Source: Bacteroidales bacterium (GTDB lineage: Bacteria > Bacteroidota > Bacteroidia > Bacteroidales > F082). Taken from it: a stretch of 42,323 nucleotides of DNA. The DNA lies in assembly GCA_016291135.1 (NCBI GenBank), contig JAEFAE010000022.1, forward strand, positions 1 to 42,323, given 5' to 3'. The position numbers and the translations under genes are program-made. Below the pieces are notes generated by a model. It saw nothing but the letters and a program-made list of their open reading frames with translations, ran no database searches and was not told the origin of the DNA. Positions 1 through 8,631 of the stretch are shown here, piece by piece. Within the stretch, counting starts at the first letter, position 1, and the number at the start of each line of letters is the position of its first letter.

Positions 1-2
1 AC

Positions 3-413
3 GTCAGGATGGCCGCCACGCAAAGCATCGCCGTGACCAAACAGGAGATCGAGAAGATGGTGGTCACCCAAACCGCCACACAAGGCGTGCAGGCCAACAT
101 GGGCAACGCCGACTTCGTCAAGACGCTCATCACGAGTGTGGTGAAGGCCTTCAACCCCGAAAACGCATCGCCCGTGTCGCTCGACCTCATCCTGCCTGAG
201 TCGTTGAAGGCTCAGGTGGAGCCCTTCGTGAAAAACGAGATCGCCAACCAGCTCAAGGGCGAGGTGAAGGTGGACTACTCGAAGAAGATGAACGGCGGGT
301 TCAAGGTCGCCCCGCGCGACGGAGGTTACGTGCTCCAGTTCACCGACGACGAGTTCACCCAGCTCATCGCCAACTATCTGCGTCCTGCTACCAAGAAAAT
401 CCTCTTCGGCTGA
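3..413 (+). CDS. atpE: V-type ATP synthase subunit E, C-terminal part (cut by window edge)
   Basis: Peripheral-stalk subunit of the V/A-type ATPase, which ties the catalytic head to the membrane part. The reading frame is open to the first base of the window, so the start lies outside; an internal Met codon is at position 9. About 136 residues are visible, corresponding to the C-terminal globular part of subunit E; the long N-terminal helix is missing. Identity rests on resemblance of the tail (VAPRDGGYVLQF ... LRPATKKILF) to Bacteroidota subunit E and on its position just upstream of DUF2764 and subunit A. Its TGA overlaps the next ATG by one base, indicating translational coupling. Confidence 0.8.
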   Translation, partial: VRMAATQSIAVTKQEIEKMVVTQTATQGVQANMGNADFVKTLITSVVKAFNPENASPVSLDLILPESLKAQVEPFVKNEIANQLKGEVKVDYSKKMNGGFKVAPRDGGYVLQFTDDEFTQLIANYLRPATKKILFG

Positions 414-1012
414 TGGATAACTACGTCTATATCGTGGCCGGCCTGCCGGAACTGACCTCCGACTATGAGGGGTCGGGTTTCGACTATGCCGCTGTCAAGG
501 AAAGCATCATGGAGCTCCTCTCCGAGAAAGACCGGAAGCTGGTCGAGCTCATGGAGGAAGGCTTCGACGAAGGCACACTTGGACCGGGCTTCTATGAAAA
601 AGCCGCAGCCTCGAAAAACCGTTTCATTCGCGAGTACTTCGACTTCGACGGGCGCCTGCGCAACATCAAGGTGCAGTACCTGGCCAAGCGTCTGGGGAAG
701 AACGGCGACGACTACCTCGTGGAGCTGCCCGAGGCGGACTTCGAGGAGGAGAAGCAGATCGGCGACATCCTTCAGGATACCGACTTTGTGGATCGGGAAC
801 AGAAGATGGACGAGCTGAAGTGGGAGAAGGCCTCCGACATCGCCCGCATGGACTACTTCAACATGAACGCCATCCTTGCCTTTCTGGTCAAGGCCAAGAC
901 GGTGCAACGTTGGGCAGAGCTCGACGAGGCGAAGGGGAAGGCGTTGTTCAAGAGACTCCTTGACGAGATCCGGAATCCCGAAGACCAAGCCTCCGAACCG
1001 GCAACCCCGTAG
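413..1012 (+). CDS. DUF2764 family protein of the V-type ATPase operon
   Basis: A 199-residue soluble, strongly acidic and helical protein. In Bacteroidota, DUF2764 proteins are encoded between subunits E and A of V-type ATPase operons, the position occupied by subunit C in other bacteria. A subunit-C-like coupling role is therefore inferred, not shown here. The start ATG overlaps the subunit E stop. The final codons and the TAG stop (1010-1012) fall in a dispersed repeat (1004-1068), so the repeat appears to have formed the C-terminus (PATP). No catalytic motif is visible. Confidence 0.8.
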   Translation: MDNYVYIVAGLPELTSDYEGSGFDYAAVKESIMELLSEKDRKLVELMEEGFDEGTLGPGFYEKAAASKNRFIREYFDFDGRLRNIKVQYLAKRLGKNGDDYLVELPEADFEEEKQIGDILQDTDFVDREQKMDELKWEKASDIARMDYFNMNAILAFLVKAKTVQRWAELDEAKGKALFKRLLDEIRNPEDQASEPATP

Positions 1013-1068
1013 GGGTTGTCTGTCGGTAACCACGGGGTTGAGGAACGAAACCCCTGGGACCAAAAACG
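1004..1068. repeat. Dispersed hairpin repeat, single diverged copy
   Basis: On the minus strand this stretch reads as a T-run, CCAGGGGTTTC, CTCAACCCCGTGG, TACCGA and then CCCCTACGGGG. The same order of blocks occurs on the plus strand at about 24311-24380, after the tandem array. It contains GGGGTT/AACCCC arms able to form a hairpin. It overlaps the 3' end of the DUF2764 gene and fills most of the gap before subunit A. Confidence 0.7.
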
Positions 1069-1096
1069 TTAGATATCATAAAAACACATCATATAT

Positions 1097-2845
1097 ATGA
1101 AAACAACAGGAAAAGTAACAGGAATCATCGCTAACCTCGTCACCGTGGAGGTGGACGGCCCTGTGGCACAGAATGAGATCTGCTTCATCGACCTCGACGG
1201 CGTCGAGCTGATGGCAGAGGTCATCAAGGTGAACGGGAACAAGGCCTCCGTGCAGGTGTTCGAGAGTACCCGTGGCCTGCAGATCGGCGACAAGGTGGAA
1301 TTCCAAGGCTACATGCTTGAGGTGACCTTGGGCCCAGGCTTGCTTTCGAGCAACTTCGACGGCCTGCAGAACAACCTCGCCACCATGGAAGGGGTGTTCC
1401 TCAAGAGAGGTGAATATACCAAAGCCCTGGACGAAGAAAAGAAATGGGACTTCACACCGATTGCCAAGGCGGGCGACGCAGTGGCTGCCGCCGACTGGCT
1501 GGGCGAAGTCAAAGAAGGCTGGCTGCCTCATAAGATCATGGTGCCTTTCAGTTTCAAAGGGACATACACCGTGAAACAGGTGGCTCCCGCCGGGCAATAC
1601 AAGATCACCGACACCGTCGCCACGCTGACCAACGCAGAAGGCGAGGAGGTGCCTGTGACGATGATGCAGAAATGGCCCGTCAAGGTGGCTGTGGGCGGCT
1701 ATGTGGAGAAACCGCGTCCCTTCAAGGTGATGGAGACGGGCGTGCGTTGCATCGACACGCTGAACCCCATCGCCGAGGGTGGCACGGGATTTATCCCGGG
1801 GCCCTTCGGATGCGGCAAGACCGTGCTGCAGCATGCCCTGGCCGAACAAGCCGACGCCGACATCATCATCATGGCGGCCTGCGGCGAGCGTGCCAACGAG
1901 GTGGTGGAAATCTTCACCGAGTTCCCCGAACTCAAAGACAAACATACCGGACGCAGCCTGATGGAACGTACCATCATCGTGTGCAACACCTCGAACATGC
2001 CGGTGGCCGCCCGTGAGGCTTCGGTGTATACGGCCATGACGCTGGGCGAGTACTACCGCGCCATGGGCATGAAGGTGCTGCTGCTAGCCGACTCCACCTC
2101 GCGCTGGGCACAGGCCTTGCGTGAGATGAGCAACCGTCTGGAGGAACTTCCCGGACAGGACGGCTTCCCGGTCGACCTCTCGGCCATCATCTCCAATTTC
2201 TACGCCCGTGCCGGATACGTCAAGCTCAACAACGGCGCCACGGGTTCCATCACCTTCATCGGGACGGTGTCGCCTGCCGGTGGTAACCTGAAGGAACCGG
2301 TCACCGAGTCAACCAAGAAGGCGGCCCGCTGCTTCTACGGCCTCTCGCAGAACCGTGCCGACAAGAAGCGCTACCCGGCTGTCGACCCCGTGGACTCCTA
2401 TTCGAAATACCTGGAATATCCCGAGATCATCGAATACCTGGACCAAAAGATCGAGAAAGGCTGGGTCGACAAGGTCACCAAGACGAAATACATCATCCGC
2501 CGAGGCAAGGACGCCTACGAACAGATCAACATCCTGGGCGACGACGGCGTTCCGATGTCGTACCACGAGCAATACTGGAAGTCGGAACTCGTCGACTTCG
2601 TGATCCTGCAACAGGATGCCTTCGACGACATCGACGGCTCCACGCCGCTCGAACGTCAGAAGTTCATGCTCGACTTGGTGCTCGGCATCTGCGACCGCAC
2701 CTTCAAGTTCGACAACTTCGAGCAGTGCTCCTCGTTCTTCAAGGAACTGATCAACACCTGCCGCCAGATGAACTATTCGGAATACCAGTCGGAACAATTC
2801 AACAAATACCTGAACCAGCTGAAGGAGGAACTGAAACATGAGTGA
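1097..2845 (+). CDS. atpA: V-type ATP synthase subunit A (catalytic)
   Basis: Catalytic nucleotide-binding subunit of the V1/A1 head, hydrolysing or making ATP at the A/B interface. The 582-residue length is normal for the family. The P-loop GPFGCGKT is at residues 235-242, preceded by the bulge domain characteristic of A rather than F-type beta subunits. The motif LADSTSRWAQALRE, typical of A subunits, follows. The gene begins 84 bases after DUF2764, behind a hairpin repeat and an A/T-rich leader, and its end overlaps the start of subunit B by 8 bases. Confidence 0.97.
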   Translation: MKTTGKVTGIIANLVTVEVDGPVAQNEICFIDLDGVELMAEVIKVNGNKASVQVFESTRGLQIGDKVEFQGYMLEVTLGPGLLSSNFDGLQNNLATMEGVFLKRGEYTKALDEEKKWDFTPIAKAGDAVAAADWLGEVKEGWLPHKIMVPFSFKGTYTVKQVAPAGQYKITDTVATLTNAEGEEVPVTMMQKWPVKVAVGGYVEKPRPFKVMETGVRCIDTLNPIAEGGTGFIPGPFGCGKTVLQHALAEQADADIIIMAACGERANEVVEIFTEFPELKDKHTGRSLMERTIIVCNTSNMPVAAREASVYTAMTLGEYYRAMGMKVLLLADSTSRWAQALREMSNRLEELPGQDGFPVDLSAIISNFYARAGYVKLNNGATGSITFIGTVSPAGGNLKEPVTESTKKAARCFYGLSQNRADKKRYPAVDPVDSYSKYLEYPEIIEYLDQKIEKGWVDKVTKTKYIIRRGKDAYEQINILGDDGVPMSYHEQYWKSELVDFVILQQDAFDDIDGSTPLERQKFMLDLVLGICDRTFKFDNFEQCSSFFKELINTCRQMNYSEYQSEQFNKYLNQLKEELKHE

Positions 2846-4157
2846 GAAAGCCTTTCAACGTATCTATACCAAGCTGAGTGCCATCACCAAGGCCACCGTG
2901 ACCCTCGAAGCCCAGGGCGTGGCCAACGATGAGCTTGCCCTGGTGGCGGGACGCCTTGCCCAGGTGGTGAAAATCAAGGATAACAGCGTCACCTTGCAGG
3001 TGTTCGGCGGCACGGAGGACATCCCCACCAACGCCGAGGTGACCTTCTTTGGCGAGCCGCCCACCCTGAATGTCAGCGAGGACCTCGCAGGTCGTTTCTT
3101 CAACGCCTACGGCGACCCCATCGACGGAGGTCCGGCCGTGGAAGGCGAGGCCCGACAGATCGGCGGCCCCTCGGTGAACCCCTACAAGCGCCGTCAGCCC
3201 TCTCAGCTGATCCCCACCGGCATCGCCGGCATCGACTTGAACAACACCCTGGTGTCGGGTCAGAAGATTCCGTTCTTTGCCGACCCTGACCAGCCTTATA
3301 ACCAAGTGATGAGCATGGTGGCGCTCCGCGCCGACGTGGACAAGATCATCCTCGGCGGCATGGGCCTTACCAACGACGACTACCTGTTCTTCAAGAACCA
3401 GTTCGAGAGCGCCGGCGCCCTGCATAAGATCATCAGCTTTGTCAACACCACCGACCAGCCGCCTGTCGAGCGTCTGCTGATCCCCGACATGGCTCTGACT
3501 GCGGCGGAGTATTTCGCCGTTGACAAGAACGAGAAGGTGTTGGTGCTGCTCACTGACATGACGTTGTATGCCGATGCCTTGAGCATCGTGAGCAACCGTA
3601 TGGACCAGATCCCTTCGAAGGACTCCATGCCGGGCTCGCTCTACTCCGACCTCGCCAAGATCTACGAGAAGGCGGTGCAGCTGCCCGACGGTGGTTCCAT
3701 TACCATCATTGCCGTGACCACCCTGAATGACGGCGACATCACCCACGCCATCCCCGACAACACGGGTTACATCACCGAGGGACAGCTCTTCCTCCGTGCC
3801 GACCCCGACTCGGGCAAGGTCATCGTCGACCCGTTCCGTTCGCTGTCGCGTCTGAAACAGCTGGTGCAGAACAAGAAGACCCGCGAGGACCACAGCGCCG
3901 TGATGAATACTTCGGTGCGACTCTATGCCGACGCCGCCAACGCCAAGACCAAGTTGGAGAACGGCTTCGACCTGAGCGACTACGACCTGCGTTGCCTCGA
4001 CTATGCCAAGGAATATGCCACGCGGCTGCTGGCCATCGACGTCAACATCTCGATCGAGGAGATGCTCGACACGGGCTGGGAGCTCTTCGGCAAGTATTTC
4101 TCCAAAGCGGAGACGGGCCTGAAGGAAAAACTGATTGAAAAGTATTGGAAATCTTGA
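2838..4157 (+). CDS. atpB: V-type ATP synthase subunit B (non-catalytic)
   Basis: Regulatory, non-catalytic partner of subunit A in the hexameric head. It is 439 residues, close to the family norm. It has the B-subunit layout but no Walker A motif: the equivalent region reads SGQKIPFFADPDQPYNQ. The start overlaps the end of subunit A, implying coupled translation. The last codons and TGA run into an AAATCTTG-type microsatellite (4144-4209), so the C-terminal residues (WKS) are partly set by that repeat. Confidence 0.96.
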   Translation: MSEKAFQRIYTKLSAITKATVTLEAQGVANDELALVAGRLAQVVKIKDNSVTLQVFGGTEDIPTNAEVTFFGEPPTLNVSEDLAGRFFNAYGDPIDGGPAVEGEARQIGGPSVNPYKRRQPSQLIPTGIAGIDLNNTLVSGQKIPFFADPDQPYNQVMSMVALRADVDKIILGGMGLTNDDYLFFKNQFESAGALHKIISFVNTTDQPPVERLLIPDMALTAAEYFAVDKNEKVLVLLTDMTLYADALSIVSNRMDQIPSKDSMPGSLYSDLAKIYEKAVQLPDGGSITIIAVTTLNDGDITHAIPDNTGYITEGQLFLRADPDSGKVIVDPFRSLSRLKQLVQNKKTREDHSAVMNTSVRLYADAANAKTKLENGFDLSDYDLRCLDYAKEYATRLLAIDVNISIEEMLDTGWELFGKYFSKAETGLKEKLIEKYWKS

Positions 4158-4209
4158 AATCTTGAAATCCGAAATCTTGAAATCTTGAAATCTGAAATCT
4201 TGAAATAGA
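4144..4209 (+). repeat. AATCTTGA microsatellite between subunits B and D
   Basis: About 65 bases made of iterated TCTTGAAATC (10 bp) grouped into a roughly 22-bp higher-order unit with CCGAAATC and CTGAAATC variants. It contains the subunit B stop codon and fills the gap to subunit D. A weaker related run (GAATCTTAAATCTTAAATATT-like) lies before subunit K at 6622-6645. Copy number could change by slippage and alter the B-D spacing; that consequence is inferred. Confidence 0.8.
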
Positions 4210-4213
4210 CTAC

Positions 4214-4828
4214 ATGGCCATCAAATTTCAATATAACAAAACCTCGCTGAATGAGCTGAACAAGCAACTCAAGACGCGGACACGCGCCCTCCCGACGCTG
4301 AAGAGCAAGGAGAGCGCCCTGCGCATGGAGGTGAAGAAGGCGAAGCAGCGTTCGGAGGATCTTGTGGCCCGGTTGGAGGAGGAACTGAAGTCGTACGAGT
4401 ACATGGCACGGCTTTGGAATGAGTTCGAGCCCGGATTGATCACCATCACCGACGTGAAGCTCAAGACGGTCAAGATCGCGGGTGTGCCCACGCCAGCCCT
4501 CGAGGAGGTGCTGTACGAGGTGAAGGACATCAACCTGTTCACCAAGCCGATCTGGTTTGCCGACGGGGTGCGCATCCTCAAGAGCCTCGCCCAGTTGGGC
4601 ATCGAATCGGAGGTCTACACCGAAGCGGCACGCATCCTCGACTACCAGCGCAAGAAGACCACCCAAAAGGTGAACCTGTACGAGAAGGTACAGATCCCGG
4701 GCTATCAGGAGGCCATACGCAAGATCAAACGGTATATGGAAGACGAGGAGAACCTCTCCAAAGCCTCCCAGAAGATCGTGAAAAACAAACACATACTCGA
4801 AGAAGAGGAGGCGGATCATGGTAACTGA
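4214..4828 (+). CDS. atpD: V-type ATP synthase subunit D
   Basis: Central-stalk (rotor) subunit that transmits rotation between the A3B3 head and the membrane ring. The protein has 204 residues and is almost entirely helical. An N-terminal helix with regularly spaced basic residues (KTRTRALPTLKSKESALRMEVKK) and a C-terminal helix would form the expected antiparallel coiled coil. It starts 56 bases after subunit B, beyond the microsatellite, and its end overlaps subunit I by 11 bases. Confidence 0.93.
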   Translation: MAIKFQYNKTSLNELNKQLKTRTRALPTLKSKESALRMEVKKAKQRSEDLVARLEEELKSYEYMARLWNEFEPGLITITDVKLKTVKIAGVPTPALEEVLYEVKDINLFTKPIWFADGVRILKSLAQLGIESEVYTEAARILDYQRKKTTQKVNLYEKVQIPGYQEAIRKIKRYMEDEENLSKASQKIVKNKHILEEEEADHGN

Positions 4829-6602
4829 AATGACGAAATATGACTTCATCCTGTTCAGCGGCGACGCCGACGCCTTTCTGGCCAAGCTCCAGGAGGTGGG
4901 GGTGATGGACATCACACGCTCTCGGAAGCCCATCGACGATCGGTCGGAGAAGCTTTCCCACCGTGCCGAGATCTACCGTAAGGCCATCGCTGCCCTCAAG
5001 GAGGTGGAGCCGGCTGAGTTTGCGGAGAAGACCTACGGCGACCTCGCGGTCAACGTGCTGGAGACGGTCAAAGCCAAGGAAGAGGCGCAGAACCAGCTTG
5101 CCGTGCTTCGGAAAGACCTTGAGACGAACCTGGCTTGGGGCCGTTTCGACGTAGACGGCATCAAACGTCTGGCCGACCTCGGGTTGAAACTGCATTTCTA
5201 CAAGGCCAAGACCTCGGCCATGGATCCCACCTGGAAGGAACGGTATGCGCTGAGCGAGATTGCCACAGAGGGGGGCTACACCTACTTCGTGGTGGTTTCC
5301 GACGGCGACGGCTATGACTTCCCGATGAAGGAGCTTCCGGCCCCCGAGAAGGACTGTACCGCCCTTGAGAAGGAGATTGCCGCCGTACAGGACGACATCG
5401 AACAAAAAGACAAGCACCTCGCCGAGTTGAAATGCCATGAGGGCGACCTCCGCAAGGAGATGGACCGCATCGCCTCGAAACTCGACCTGCACCTGGCCCA
5501 AGTGGCAGGGGAGAAGGCCGCCGAGGATTACATCACGGTGTTCGAGGGTTTTGCCCCTGCCGACAAGGAAGCGGGATTGCGAGCGCTGCTCGACCAAGAA
5601 CATGTCTTTTATGTGGCCGATCGGGCCAAGGTGGATGACAATCCGCCTATTAAGTTGAAAAACAACAAATTCGTGTCGATGTTCGAACTGCTCACCGACA
5701 TGTACGGACGTCCCAAATACAATGAGTTCGACCCGACGGTGTTCATCTCGATCTTCTTCATGCTCTTCTTTGCCTTCTGCATGGGCGACATGGGCTACGG
5801 CCTGGTGCTCATCTTAGGCAGCCTCGCGTTGAAGAAGGTCTTGGGCAAGATCGCCCCGCTGGGCGTCACCCTGGGCATCGCCACCACCGTGGTGGGCTTC
5901 CTGTTCCATACCTTCTTCTCGACCGACATGCTCACGTGGACGTGGCTGCCCGAGGCGGTGAAGAAATGCATGCTGCCCGCGACGATCGCCGGGTTCGACG
6001 GCACGATGGTGCTGGCCATCCTGGTCGGTATCGTCCACATCTGCCTGGCCATGATCGTCAAGACGTACCAAAGTACCAAGGAGAAGGGATTTGCCAACTC
6101 CCTGGGCACCTGGGGATGGACGTTGCTCATCGTGGGTGGCGTCATCGTGGGCGGCCTGGCCTTGATGGGCGTCATGGACAAGGCGGTGACCAAATGGGTC
6201 ATCATCATCCTGGGCGGCCTGTCGGCCTTGGGCATCTTCTTCCTCAACGACCTGCACCGCAACCCCCTGAAGAACCTGGGGGCAGGGTTGTGGGAGACCT
6301 ACAACACCGCCACGGGACTGCTGGGCGACGTGCTGAGTTACCTGCGTCTGTATGCCCTGGGTTTGGCCGGCGCCAAGCTCGGCGAGGCGTTTAACGCCAT
6401 CGGACAGCAGGCCCTCGGTGACGGTGGCATCGGCTGGCTGCCTTTCATCCTCATCGTGGTGATCGGCCACACGCTGAACATCGCCATGTGCATCCTGGGC
6501 GCTTTCGTGCATCCCTTGCGACTCAACTTCCTCGAGTTCTTCAAGAACTCCGGCTACGAAGGGTCGGGACGCGACTATCATCCCTTGGGTGACGAACATT
6601 GA
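4818..6602 (+). CDS. atpI: V-type ATP synthase subunit I
   Basis: Membrane stator subunit (a/I type) carrying the half-channels for the coupling ion. It has 594 residues: a cytoplasmic N-terminal half of about 300 residues with coiled-coil character, then a C-terminal half with about seven or eight hydrophobic segments. The conserved segment SYLRLYALGLAGAKLGEAFN holds the arginine expected to face the proteolipid ring. It overlaps subunit D at its start and is followed by the proteolipid gene after 48 bases. Confidence 0.95.
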   Translation: MVTEMTKYDFILFSGDADAFLAKLQEVGVMDITRSRKPIDDRSEKLSHRAEIYRKAIAALKEVEPAEFAEKTYGDLAVNVLETVKAKEEAQNQLAVLRKDLETNLAWGRFDVDGIKRLADLGLKLHFYKAKTSAMDPTWKERYALSEIATEGGYTYFVVVSDGDGYDFPMKELPAPEKDCTALEKEIAAVQDDIEQKDKHLAELKCHEGDLRKEMDRIASKLDLHLAQVAGEKAAEDYITVFEGFAPADKEAGLRALLDQEHVFYVADRAKVDDNPPIKLKNNKFVSMFELLTDMYGRPKYNEFDPTVFISIFFMLFFAFCMGDMGYGLVLILGSLALKKVLGKIAPLGVTLGIATTVVGFLFHTFFSTDMLTWTWLPEAVKKCMLPATIAGFDGTMVLAILVGIVHICLAMIVKTYQSTKEKGFANSLGTWGWTLLIVGGVIVGGLALMGVMDKAVTKWVIIILGGLSALGIFFLNDLHRNPLKNLGAGLWETYNTATGLLGDVLSYLRLYALGLAGAKLGEAFNAIGQQALGDGGIGWLPFILIVVIGHTLNIAMCILGAFVHPLRLNFLEFFKNSGYEGSGRDYHPLGDEH

Positions 6603-6638
6603 CAATGAAATCAAAAAATATAGAATCTTAAATCTTAA

Positions 6639-7079
<441 letters not shown>

Positions 7080-7103
7080 TTGCTGAAACCGTCTGAAACG
7101 ATT

Positions 7104-7131
7104 GTAGGGACGTGCCATGGCACGTCCCTAC
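7104..7131. terminator. 28-bp perfect palindrome after the V-ATPase operon
   Basis: A perfect inverted repeat, GTAGGGACGTGCC mirrored around AT, starting 25 bases after the subunit K stop and followed by CTTGTTTATA. It can form a stable hairpin and probably ends or stabilises the ATPase transcript. There is only a weak T-run, so it may instead be a dispersed palindromic repeat. Confidence 0.55.
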
Positions 7132-7190
7132 TTGTTTATAACAGAATCCCGTAAGTCCATTCGATATAATCGATGGAATTCAAATGGATC

Positions 7191-8537
7191 TTATCGTTGT
7201 TTTTTACTGTCCCATTGGAACAGGTTGATGCCGAAGGTGAACTCGGCGTAGTCGATGACCACCTCGTGTACCTTCATGAAAGAGCCCACGAATAGGTTAC
7301 GGTGTTCGCCGAAGTAATACTTGAATCCCAAGCGGCCGTAAAAAGTCCGGTAGCAGGGAGGGAGGTAAGTGTCTTCGAAGTTGCTCTCCGACGACTCCGC
7401 CAGCCCCCAGGTCTTATGTTGGTCGGTGCCGTAATAGATGCCGTGCCAGAGGTAATAGGCGCCGCCGAGGCAAAAGGCAAAGCGGTTGTAGTTGATCTCG
7501 AACATGGCAGAGGGCGCCAGGTGCAGGCCTCTTGTGAAACGGTATTCCATGAGCGGAATGGCATCGTCGCCCGAGAAGTACTCGTGGCCATCGTGGTACA
7601 TCTGAATGGCCTTCTCGTACATGCGTTTGGTCTCGCCCGTCCAGCCGAAGTCGAGGGCCAGGTCGTAGCTGAACTTGGGATGGAACTGGCGGTGGAAGCC
7701 CAATTGGATCACGTCGGCGAAATAGTAAGGCCGCTCCGAGGGCATGTCGGACACCATGCTGCCGTCAGGCATCTGATAGCTGCGCATCCATTCGTTGGTC
7801 TGCAGCAGGCCAACGGCATTGGAGACGAAGAGGGCATTGCTCTTTTGGAAGGCAGGACGGGGCTGTTCCTTGGGAAGGAGGGTGGGGCGTCCATTGGGAT
7901 GATAGCGCACGCCGGCGAGCCAGCTGAACACGTTGATGCCACAGTTGGGCAGGCGCAAGGCGGCGTTCGACGAATGGGAGAACTGATAACGCACCAACAA
8001 GTCGAGCCGGTCGGAGACTTGAAGGGTAGGGCCGGCGTCGATGGCGAGGTGTACGTTGACGACGCTGCCGATGAACTCGTCGCCGTGCTTGGTCCAGAAC
8101 GAGAGGCCCCCCATGAGGTCGTAGTCGAACGACCAGCGGTAGCCCCGGTAGAGGTGGCCGTTGAGGAAGGCGCCGGTGGAGATGCAGTCGCCCAAGGGGC
8201 GCCAGGTCTCCTGCTCGTAGCCGTTCTCGTCGCGATACTTGTACTGGATGCTGTCTACGTTGTTCTTCTCCAGGCGGAGGAACGCACCGTACACGGGATA
8301 GTTGAAGTCTTTTGCCCATTGGGCGCGGCCGTCGGTCTGGCGAGCCACGCGGAGGTCAAGGCCGTATTGCGGCAGCTTTTTCATGTAGGCATGGCGTTCT
8401 TCAAAAGGAAAATACTTGCCGAGGCGGGCGTCGATTTCCCAGATGTTGCGGGGGTCGTTCCAAAGATTGGGGGTGGTTTGCGCAAATCCCATGATGGATG
8501 CGAAAACCAATGACAAAAATAATAAAAGCCTATTCAT
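7191..8537 (-). CDS. PagL-like acyloxyacyl hydrolase (outer membrane beta-barrel)
   Basis: A 448-residue exported protein. A signal peptide (MNRLLLFLSLVFASIMGFAQ) precedes alternating hydrophobic segments rich in aromatic residues, as in beta-barrels. The stretch HSSNAALRLPNCGIN (H188, S190) matches the lipid A 3-O-deacylase PagL active-site pattern H-x-S-N-A ... N-x-G-x-N, so it probably trims an acyl chain from lipid A. It is longer than PagL itself, with an extra N-terminal part, as in Bacteroidota members of this family. It lies 94 bases downstream of cysS on the same strand; no separate promoter box was found. Confidence 0.72.
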   Translation of the reverse strand: MNRLLLFLSLVFASIMGFAQTTPNLWNDPRNIWEIDARLGKYFPFEERHAYMKKLPQYGLDLRVARQTDGRAQWAKDFNYPVYGAFLRLEKNNVDSIQYKYRDENGYEQETWRPLGDCISTGAFLNGHLYRGYRWSFDYDLMGGLSFWTKHGDEFIGSVVNVHLAIDAGPTLQVSDRLDLLVRYQFSHSSNAALRLPNCGINVFSWLAGVRYHPNGRPTLLPKEQPRPAFQKSNALFVSNAVGLLQTNEWMRSYQMPDGSMVSDMPSERPYYFADVIQLGFHRQFHPKFSYDLALDFGWTGETKRMYEKAIQMYHDGHEYFSGDDAIPLMEYRFTRGLHLAPSAMFEINYNRFAFCLGGAYYLWHGIYYGTDQHKTWGLAESSESNFEDTYLPPCYRTFYGRLGFKYYFGEHRNLFVGSFMKVHEVVIDYAEFTFGINLFQWDSKKQR

Positions 8538-8631
8538 TGTTTGTTGAAAATGTCCGGGGAGGCAACCCTTGGTCTCAAAAGCGCCCCCCTTGGGGTAAAA
8601 ACCAAAAAATCAAAATTTCAAAATACCAAAA

